Source: Flavobacteriales bacterium
GTDB lineage: Bacteria; Bacteroidota; Bacteroidia; Flavobacteriales_F; PHOS-HE28
Reading direction: 5' to 3'
DNA: 64,000 bases
NCBI GenBank assembly: GCA_016721005.1
Contig: JADKJM010000016.1
Location: forward strand, 372,001 to 436,000
Shown: positions 54,335 through 62,100 of the stretch, piece by piece
How the letters are laid out: every line of letters begins with the position of its first letter
Numbering within the stretch: the first letter of the stretch is position 1
Translations under genes and position numbers: made by a program
Notes under the pieces: model-generated
Told to the model about the DNA's origin: nothing
The model's database searches: none
What the model saw: the letters and a program-made list of their open reading frames with translations, nothing else

Positions 54335-54952
54335 ATGAAGACGATCAAGATCGGTTTGACGGGCCTGAGCGCCCTGGACAAGGTCGCGAAGGCGTTGTTC
54401 ATCGAAAGTAAGTTGACGGGCAACATCGCCTTCCCCGGGGCGGCCGCCCTGCTGGTGCTGCTGCTGGCAGCCCGCCTGAAGTTGGAGAACGCCATTGCGG
54501 CCACGCTGGATGGAGGCAAGGCGGCCACCTTCGCCAAGAACGAGGCGGAGGCGGAAATGGACGAGATCATCACGCAGATCGCAGGCTACGTGGTGAGTGT
54601 GGCGGGCCACGACGAGGCGCTGATCCATAGCGCGGGCTTCGACGTGCGCAAGCAGCCCACGCCGATCGGCGACCTGAAAGCGCCGTCCAACCTCCGCGCG
54701 GACCTCACCGACAAGGTGGGCGAGATCCAAGCGGATTGGGATCCGGTACATGGCACGCACGAATACGAGTTCCAACGCAACAGCGTGGAGCCGCTGATCG
54801 AGGAGAATTGGAAGGTGTTGAGCATGACCACCCGGAGCGAGTTCCTGGACAAGGGCTTGGCCAGCGGCAGCTTCCACTGGTACCGGGTGCGCGCACGTGG
54901 CACGGCGGGCAATAGCCCGTGGAGCGATCCGGCACGGGCGATGGCGCGGTAA
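54335..54952 (+). CDS. fibronectin type III domain protein of unknown function
   Basis: A 205-residue protein starting MKTIKIGLTGLSALDKVAKA at 54335, without a signal peptide. Residues ~30-100 are helical (LENAIAATLDGGKAATFAKNEAEAEMDEIITQIAGYVVSVAG), with a hydrophobic run AALLVLLLAARL that could be membrane-associated. Residues ~113-205 form one FN3 domain (APSNLRADLTDKVGEIQADWDPVHGTHEYEFQ ... FHWYRVRARGTAGNSPWSDPARAMA). I recall paralogues with this same two-part layout in related Flavobacteriales genomes, but no function. It follows directly after the 21-bp array. Confidence 0.8.
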   Translation: MKTIKIGLTGLSALDKVAKALFIESKLTGNIAFPGAAALLVLLLAARLKLENAIAATLDGGKAATFAKNEAEAEMDEIITQIAGYVVSVAGHDEALIHSAGFDVRKQPTPIGDLKAPSNLRADLTDKVGEIQADWDPVHGTHEYEFQRNSVEPLIEENWKVLSMTTRSEFLDKGLASGSFHWYRVRARGTAGNSPWSDPARAMAR

Positions 54953-54972
54953 CTGTTGCTTGCTACTGTTGG

Positions 54973-54995
54973 CGGCCCCGGAAGATCCGGGGCCG
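54973..54995 (+). terminator. intrinsic terminator of the FN3 gene
   Basis: The 10-bp perfect stem CGGCCCCGGA/TCCGGGGCCG with loop AGA starts 21 nt after the stop codon. There is no long T tract. Confidence 0.65.
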
Positions 54996-55029
54996 TTGGC
55001 GTTTCCGGGTGTGGCATACCCGCCCGAAG

Positions 55030-55037
55030 TACCTTCG
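55030..55037 (+). promoter_or_regulatory. -7 box of rmuC
   Basis: TACCTTCG matches TAnnTTYG and ends 7 nt before the ATG at 55045. Confidence 0.45.
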
Positions 55038-55044
55038 TCAACCG

Positions 55045-56352
55045 ATGGATCCCCTGAGCCTTCTTCTCGGTTTGTTGGTCGGCGCCCTGCTCGGCGCGGT
55101 GGTCCACGCGTGGTGGTCCCGGCAACGGAATGATGGGGCGATGGCACCACTACAGGAACAACACCGCGCGGAGAAGCAGGATCTCGAACGGCGGTTGAAC
55201 GAACAACAAGTCGCTGCGAACGACCGGACGGAAGAGATCATCGGATTGAATCGGGAACTTGCCGCAGAGCAGCAGAAAGGCGTCGGCCTTGTTGAACGCC
55301 TGGAGAAACAGAAGACCGAATTGGAGGAATTGCAGGCGCGCATGACCACCGAGTTCGAGAACATCGCGAACCGGTTGTTGACGCAACGCGGCAAGGAATT
55401 GAACGAGCAGCAGCAGGTGAAGTTGGATACGATCCTGAAACCGTTGCACGAGAAGATCAAGGATTTTGAGAAGCAGGTGCGCGATGCGTACGAGGCCGAG
55501 GGCAAGGAGCGCCACCTGCTGAAGAACGAGCTCGCCAAGTTGGTGGAGCAGAACCTGCGCTTGAGCAAGGATGCGGACAACCTGACCAAAGCGCTGAAGG
55601 GCGACTCACAAGCGCAAGGCGCATGGGGCGAGATGATCCTGGAGAAGTTGCTGGAGAGTTCGGGCCTTGTCCGGGATCAGGAGTACAGCATGCAGGAGAG
55701 CACCACGCTCGCGGATGGTTCACGCTTGCGTCCCGACGCGGTGATCATGCTCCCCGAGGACAAGCACTTGGTGATCGACAGCAAGGTGTCGCTGCTTCAT
55801 TACGAGCGCTTCGCATCGAGTACGGAGGAGGCCGATCGCGATCGCTTTTTGAAACAACACGTGGAGAGTTTGCGCGCGCACGCCAAGGGCTTGGGCGAAA
55901 AGGATTACACCAAACTCTATGGTGTCAACAGCGTGGACTTCGTGCTGATGTTCGTGCCCATCGAACCGGCCTTCCTGCTCGCGCTGCGCGAAAAACCGGA
56001 GATCTTCCAGGAGGCTTACGATCGGCAAGTGGTGATGGTGACGCACAGCACCTTGATGGCCACACTGCGCACGATCCACGGCATCTGGAAGAACGAGCGC
56101 GTGGCGCGCAACCACATGGAGATCGCGGATCGCGCTGGGAAGTTGTACGACAAGTTCGTGGGCTTCACCGAGGATCTCGGTCGCATCGGCAAGCACGTGA
56201 ATGACGCGAAGGACAGCTACGAGAAAGCACTGGGGAAACTGAGCGAAGGCTCCGGCAGTCTGGTGCGCCAGGTGGAGATGTTGAAGGAACTCGGCGCGAA
56301 GACGAACAAGGGCTTGCACGAGAAATTGTTGTTGCGCTCATTGGAGGAATGA
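55045..56352 (+). CDS. rmuC: DNA recombination protein RmuC
   Basis: A 435-residue protein starting MDPLSLLLGLLVGALLGAVVHAWW, an N-terminal membrane anchor. A long coiled coil follows (residues ~30-190, rich in Glu, Gln and Lys). The RmuC nuclease-like domain begins at GDSQAQGAWGEMILEKLLESSGL, with RLRPDAVIMLPEDKHLVIDSKVSLLHYERF (the D ... D-S-K catalytic-type motif) and FVLMFVPIEPAFLLAL. The family restrains recombination at inverted repeats in E. coli and resembles restriction-type nucleases. The next gene starts inside the stop codon (ATGATG), so the two are co-translated. Confidence 0.95.
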   Translation: MDPLSLLLGLLVGALLGAVVHAWWSRQRNDGAMAPLQEQHRAEKQDLERRLNEQQVAANDRTEEIIGLNRELAAEQQKGVGLVERLEKQKTELEELQARMTTEFENIANRLLTQRGKELNEQQQVKLDTILKPLHEKIKDFEKQVRDAYEAEGKERHLLKNELAKLVEQNLRLSKDADNLTKALKGDSQAQGAWGEMILEKLLESSGLVRDQEYSMQESTTLADGSRLRPDAVIMLPEDKHLVIDSKVSLLHYERFASSTEEADRDRFLKQHVESLRAHAKGLGEKDYTKLYGVNSVDFVLMFVPIEPAFLLALREKPEIFQEAYDRQVVMVTHSTLMATLRTIHGIWKNERVARNHMEIADRAGKLYDKFVGFTEDLGRIGKHVNDAKDSYEKALGKLSEGSGSLVRQVEMLKELGAKTNKGLHEKLLLRSLEE

Positions 56353-57644
56353 TGCGGATCGGATCCATCATCGGAACCTTCGGGGCAGCATTTGTGCTCA
56401 CAGCACTGTTGCATGCGTGTGGCAGTTCCAGCAGCGCGGTGCAGCGCGATAACCTCGCCTACCTCTACGGCAAGGGACCGACGAACCTCCGCTTGGAGGC
56501 CCGCGTGTACCATGAGGACGCGGAGCACACGGTGGTCTTCTTCAAGCTGCACACCGAGGACCTGCTGTACAAAAGTGACGGCGGCGGCGCGCCCTACAAG
56601 GCCCAAGTCCGTATCGCATACGGCACCTTCGCGGAGAAGGATCCACGCAATCTGTTGGACAGTGCCAGCACCATGGTGAATGATGTGGCCACGCAACAAG
56701 GCGTGAACGAGGAGCTCATCGGCCGGATGGAATTGCAGCGCGATCCTTCACGCGCCTTTTTGCTGAAGGTCGTGGCGCGGGACATGAACCGGGACAACGA
56801 AAGTGAGGTGACCCTCCGGCTCGAAGCGGATCCCGCAGCAGGGTCGCAATACTTCATGCCCATCGACCCGGCGAACGGGCTGCCGCTCTTCTCCGATCAG
56901 GTTCATCCCGGCAGACCCGTGGCGATGCGCACGGACCGTTGGAAGGGAAGAACCCTGCGCGCCGAGCGCTTTCCGGTGGATGCCTCCCTCCCACCGCCGG
57001 TCTTCAGCGGCGACCGCTTGGAGCGCAAGGATCCCGCACCGGACAGCAGCTTCACCGTGGAAGTGGATACGACCGGCCGCTTCACCGTACCCACGGACCA
57101 CATCGGACTTTTCCGGTTCACGCCTGTGGATGCGGACAGCACGAACGGCTGTTCAGTGACGATCCTCGACCAGAGCTTTCCGTACGTGGACCGCGCCGCC
57201 GATATGGTGAAGCCGTTGCGTTACATCACCTCCACGCAGGAGTATGACCGGATCGCCAAGTCGGACAACGTGCGCAAGGCGGTGGAGCGTTTCTGGCTGG
57301 ACGCGACGGGTGATCGCGAGCGGGCACGCGAAGCCATCCGGATCTTCTACGGAAGGGTGGAGAATGCCAACCGCCACTTCAACGCAGCGATGGAAGGTTG
57401 GCGCACGGATCGCGGGTTGGTCCACATCATCTTCGGGACGCCCACCACCATTTACCGCAACGCGAACGGCGAGACCTGGACCTACGGCGAGGAGAACAAC
57501 ATCATGAGCCTCACCTTCAACTTCGTCCGGCGGCGCAGCGACCTCACGGACAACGACCTGATCCTGCAACGCGACCCCGTGCTGAAAGGCGCGTGGTACC
57601 GGAATGTGGAGAGCTGGCGGAACGGGAGGGTGTACCAGAATTAG
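56349..57644 (+). CDS. GWxTD domain-containing lipoprotein
   Basis: A 431-residue protein whose N-terminus MMRIGSIIGTFGAAFVLTALLHACGSSSSA is a lipoprotein signal (LLHACG). The C-terminal domain contains the exact family motif in EGWRTDRGLVHIIFGTPTTIYRN. Upstream are the helical ...VERFWLDATGDRERAREAIRIFYGRVENAN segment and beta-rich domains. It is a paralogue in domain type of the protein at 13308-14759 but with little overall similarity. The function is unknown. The start overlaps the rmuC stop codon, which is either coupling or simple compaction. Confidence 0.88.
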   Translation: MMRIGSIIGTFGAAFVLTALLHACGSSSSAVQRDNLAYLYGKGPTNLRLEARVYHEDAEHTVVFFKLHTEDLLYKSDGGGAPYKAQVRIAYGTFAEKDPRNLLDSASTMVNDVATQQGVNEELIGRMELQRDPSRAFLLKVVARDMNRDNESEVTLRLEADPAAGSQYFMPIDPANGLPLFSDQVHPGRPVAMRTDRWKGRTLRAERFPVDASLPPPVFSGDRLERKDPAPDSSFTVEVDTTGRFTVPTDHIGLFRFTPVDADSTNGCSVTILDQSFPYVDRAADMVKPLRYITSTQEYDRIAKSDNVRKAVERFWLDATGDRERAREAIRIFYGRVENANRHFNAAMEGWRTDRGLVHIIFGTPTTIYRNANGETWTYGEENNIMSLTFNFVRRRSDLTDNDLILQRDPVLKGAWYRNVESWRNGRVYQN

Positions 57645-57845
57645 TTGGCAGTAGGCAGTTGGCAGTCGGCAGTAATCAGTTGGCAGTCGGCAGGGGCAGG
57701 GGCAGGAGCAAGTGATCGGGCTTTGAAGGTGTCGTGAGTGGCTTCGAGAAAAGGATCACGCGCTCACCACTTGAAAGATCGCTTGCACCTGTGCCTGCCC
57801 ATGTGCCTTTCAAGCTCCTGCTCCTGCTGACCGCCCCTTGAGTTC
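57645..57845. repeat. intergenic GGCAGT-type and GGGGCAGG-type repeats
   Basis: AGTTGGCAGTAGGCAGTTGGCAG and further GTTGGCAGTCGGCAG copies occupy 57645-57692. GCAGGGGCAGGAGCAAG follows. Imperfect inverted counterparts (CTTGCACCTGTGCCTGCCC at 57783 and CAAGCTCCTGCTCCTGC at 57810) occur ~100 nt on. The motif is shared with the element at 24416-24536. No gene is visible in 57645-57913. Confidence 0.65.
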
Positions 57846-57913
57846 ACGCATTTGGATCAATTTCCTTGGCAACCCGGTCACCACGAGCGAAGCGAAGTGG
57901 CGACCTTCGCCGC

Positions 57914-58651
57914 ATGGCGGATAAAGACCTGATCTGCGGGACGTGGCCGGTGATCGAAGCCCTGCGTGCCGGGAAGAACGTGGAGCGGATCCTCTTCCGG
58001 CGTGATGCGGGCGGTGATCCGATCAAGGAGATCCGCAATTTGGCCATGGAGCGCGGTATCCCGTGGCAACCTGTTCCATTGGAGAAATTGGATCGGCTCA
58101 CGAAGACCGAGCACCAAGGCGTGATCGCCTTCCTGAGCGGCGTGGCCGAACAGGACCTGGATGAGGTGATCACGATGGCGTACGAGCGTGGAGAGACGCC
58201 GCTGATCGTCGCGTTGGATGGCGTGACCGATGTGCGGAACATGGGCGCGATCGTGCGCAGTGCGGAATGCTTCGGCGCACACGCGATCCTGATCCCCAAG
58301 CAAGGGACTGCGCGTTTGGGTAGCGATGCCGTGAAGACCAGCGCTGGCGCCTTATTGCGCAAACCCGTTTGTCGCGTAACGCGATTGACCGATGGACTGA
58401 AACGCGGACGCGAACACGGACTGCGCATCGTGGCCTGTACCGAAAAGGGGAACGGCACACTCACCACCACGGACATGAAGGGGCCATTGATCCTGGTGAT
58501 GGGCGCCGAGGATGTGGGCATCTCCGACGCGGTGCTCCGGATGGCGGATGACCTCGCGAAGATCCCCATGGCGGGTGCCATCGGCTCGTTGAACGTGAGC
58601 GTGGCCGCAGGTATCGCGCTGCACGAGATCCACCGCCAGCGCAACAGCTGA
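57914..58651 (+). CDS. rlmB: 23S rRNA (guanosine(2251)-2'-O)-methyltransferase RlmB (TrmH/SpoU family)
   Basis: A 245-residue SPOUT methyltransferase. The start MADKDLICGTWPVIEAL at 57914 gives the usual N-terminal L30e-like substrate domain. The three SpoU motifs are intact: DVRNMGAIVRSAECFGAHAIL (motif 1 with catalytic Arg), ILVMGAEDVGIS (motif 2) and IPMAGAIGSLNVSVAAGIALHE (motif 3, the knot). It methylates the ribose of G2251 in the peptidyl-transferase P loop. Assignment to RlmB rather than another TrmH paralogue rests on length and domain order. Confidence 0.9.
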   Translation: MADKDLICGTWPVIEALRAGKNVERILFRRDAGGDPIKEIRNLAMERGIPWQPVPLEKLDRLTKTEHQGVIAFLSGVAEQDLDEVITMAYERGETPLIVALDGVTDVRNMGAIVRSAECFGAHAILIPKQGTARLGSDAVKTSAGALLRKPVCRVTRLTDGLKRGREHGLRIVACTEKGNGTLTTTDMKGPLILVMGAEDVGISDAVLRMADDLAKIPMAGAIGSLNVSVAAGIALHEIHRQRNS

Positions 58652-58805
58652 GTCCTCTTTCTTTTCGGTGATGGGATCCGACCGATCCCTCCCCTTGGGC
58701 CTGGGCACGGGTCCGGCAACCTTTCGTACACGGTCAGGGTATAAACGACCCGAACTGGAATACCCGGGCCACTCACCCGTGTACTTCCGTGAGAACGAAC
58801 GGGCC

Positions 58806-59174
58806 ATGACGACGTGTATGCTCTTGACGCGATCCGCACTATCACTTCTTCTGCTCTTCTCCATCGGGAGTCTATGCGCACAGGATCGGCAAGCGCAACC
58901 CCACCAATTCGCGATCCAAGTAGAAGGATTGACCTCCGATGACCGCGATGCGCTGCAACGCGAATGTGATGCACACCATGACCTGAAGATCGTCTTCGCC
59001 TGCGTTCCCGCAGGGATCATTGTGATCGAGGATCGCAATACCACGTCGATCCAAGAGAGCAAGCAACGCGCGATGCCCTTGATGAACGCACGCATGTCCG
59101 GGAAACGCGTCGAGATCGTGGATCACGACCTGGCATGGGCCGAACAGGCCTGCGCCGAAATGCGGAACCGATGA
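58806..59174 (+). CDS. small exported protein of unknown function, coupled to the SprB-like adhesin
   Basis: A 122-residue protein with a signal peptide (MTTCMLLTRSALSLLLLFSIGSLCAQ) from ATG 58806. The mature part (HQFAIQVEGLTSDDRDALQRECDAHHDLKIVFACVPAGIIVIED) has a beta-alpha-beta pattern reminiscent of a ferredoxin-like or HMA-like fold, without the metal CxxC. No T9SS domain is seen, so it is probably periplasmic. Its stop codon overlaps the start of the giant adhesin gene as ATGA, suggesting stoichiometric expression and possibly a role in the adhesin's export or assembly. That role is inference. Confidence 0.75.
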   Translation: MTTCMLLTRSALSLLLLFSIGSLCAQDRQAQPHQFAIQVEGLTSDDRDALQRECDAHHDLKIVFACVPAGIIVIEDRNTTSIQESKQRAMPLMNARMSGKRVEIVDHDLAWAEQACAEMRNR

Positions 59175-62100
59175 GGCCGATGACGACACGCGGTCACATA
59201 CACGCCTTTCTCCTCACCGGTCTTTGCACCGGCCTTGTGCTTTCCACCACGCGCGTGGAAGCGCAACTCACGGTGAATGCCCAAACGGATCTACAGCAAC
59301 TTGCTGAAGCGATCAGCGGGCCGGGTGTTCGCATCAGCAACCCCACGATCAATTGCCACAGCGAGGGTTATGGCGAATTCAGCTATACAGGCACTTTGCT
59401 CGGTCTCGAGAGCGGGGTGCTGCTCTCCTCCGGTCGCATCGCAGAGGCCATCGGCCCGAACAGTGTGGAGAACAAGACCTTCCAACAAGGAACGAGCGGT
59501 AGCTCCTTGTTGAACACCGTCACAGGCCGCACGACCTACGACGCGTGCCGGTTCGAGTTCGACGTGATCCCCAGCGGTGATAGCCTGAGTTTCCAGTTCG
59601 TGTTCGGAAGTGAGGAATACAACGAGTGGGTCGGATCGCAATACAACGATGTGTTCGGCTTCTTCATCAGTGGTCCCGGGATCTCCGGTGATCCCGGCAT
59701 CGGCAACGACCACAACATCGCATTGATCCCCGGAACGGGTACGGCCGTGGCCATCAACAACGTGAACAGCGGCCAGAACAGCAACCACTATCAATACAAC
59801 GCCGGTGGCCAGCAGTTGCAGATGGACGGCTACACGCAGAACCTCGTGGCGCGAACCAATGTGGAACCCTGCCAGCCGTATCACTTGAAGCTGATCGTCG
59901 CGGATGCCAGCGACCGGAAGTTCGATAGCTGGGTCTTCATCGAACGGATCCACAGCCCGCACCTCAGCTTGTCCAGCAGGACGGCAAGTGGAGGGGGAGA
60001 CATGGTGGAGGGCTGCAATTCGGGATTCATCCGGTTCACGCGTGAGCCGGTATTGCCCACACCGCTCACCGTTGAATACTATCTCCAAGGAACGGCCACG
60101 AACGGAACGGACTACGCCGCCATCGGCGACGTGGATCCGACCGTTGCCAAAACGATCACCATCCCTGCTGGCGAGGCCTTCGCGGAGCAACCCGTGAACC
60201 CGATCGCCGATGGTGCTGCGGAACCCACGGAGTACATCCGTGTGATCCTGGGTAACCCATACTGCACAGGAGCGATCCTCGATTCGCTCCAGTTCAACAT
60301 CGTGGACACCCTGATCGCGGACGTATCGCCCGGCAACACCACCATCTGTCAAGGCGGTTCGGTACAATTCAACACTACCGGAGGCGCGAGCTACGCGTGG
60401 GGTCCGGCCACTGGTCTTAGCTGTACCACTTGCCCGAACCCGATCGCAACGCCGGCCACCACCACGATCTACAGTGTGGTGATCACCGAGGGAAGTTGCT
60501 CACGGACGATCAACCGCCAAGTGCGTGTGAGCAATCCGACGATCACCAGCGTGATCACCAAACCGCTTTGCACAGGAAATTCGAATGGGGCGGCGAACAT
60601 CACTCTGTCCGGTGGTTTCGGACCATACACGTATGCATGGACCGGTCCGAATGGTTTCTCCGCAAGCACCGAGGATCTGGTGAATGTTCCAGTGGGCAAC
60701 TACACGGTGATCGCCACCGATGCTTACGGTTGTTCACGAACAGAGTCATTCAACATCGGCAGTCCGGCAGCGCTCCAGCTTTCGCTCATGCCCTCTGTCC
60801 TGCCCTTCGGACAGAACATCGCCTGCTTCGGAGGAAGCACCGGCACATTGGATCTTACCATCACAGGTGGAGCGGGACCGTTCACCACGCAGTGGACAGG
60901 CCCGAACGGGTTCACATCCTTCGCTGAGGATATCACCGGCTTGAGCGCTGGTTCCTACAACGTCTCCGTATCGGATGCGAACGGATGCAGCGCCACGGCA
61001 AGCTTTTCCTTGAACCAATCCACTGCGCTGCAACCCACGATCGGGAATGTACAAGGCGTGCTGTGCTACGGCGGTCTCACGGGATCGGCGACCGCGTCCA
61101 TCACCGGCGGCATGCCACCGTACACCTATTCGTGGAACTCTTCGCCATCGCAGAACACGGCCACGGCTTCCAACCTTGGTGCAGGGAACTACACCGTGAC
61201 CGTCACCGATGGGTACGGCTGCACAGCGAGTGCTGATGCGACCATTTCCGGTCCGGCCTCTGCCTTGGGCAGCAGCCTCATCGGCAAAACGGATCCGCCC
61301 TGCTACAATGGATCGAGCGGCAGCGCCACGGTGAGCGCCTCCGGGGGAACCGCGCCTTACACCTTCAGTTGGGACTCGTCCCCGGTCCAAACATCCGCGC
61401 AAGCGACCGGCCTCACAGCAGGCACATGGACATGCACGATCACCGATGCGAATGGTTGCACCACCACCCGCAGCGTCACGATCAATGCTCCGCAGGATCC
61501 CATCTCGGCCATCTTCGAGAACGTACTGCATGTCACATGCTTCGGGGACGCGGATGGCATGGCCACGATCGACGTGAGCGGGGGCAGCGGTTCATTCACG
61601 ATCACGTGGAACACGACACCCCCACAGACCGGCCCCACAGCGACCGGACTTTCTCCGGGCAACTACCAAGCGCAGGTCAGCGACAACAACGGTTGCTTGG
61701 AGAACAAGTTCTTCCCTGTGGAGATCATTGGTGCGACCTCGCCATTGATCGTCGATCTGGTGGTCTCCCCGATCACCTGCTTCGGTGCTTCGAACGGCAG
61801 CATCGACCTGACGATGAGCGGTGGCATGGCACCGTACACGCACCGCTGGTACGATGCCGCCAACAACATGACCAGCGTGGAGGACCCCAGCGGACTGGAC
61901 CCGGACAGCTACACCCTGCACGCCTACGATCTTCTGGGTTGCACATTCGACACCACCATCTTCATGGTGGATCCACCACAACTGATCGCGAGTTCCACGA
62001 TCACACCTGCGCTCTGTGATGGAAGTCCGACCGGTGCGATCGATCTCACCGCGACCGGTGGAACCGGAGCGCTCACGTTTGTGTGGAGCGGCCCGAACGG

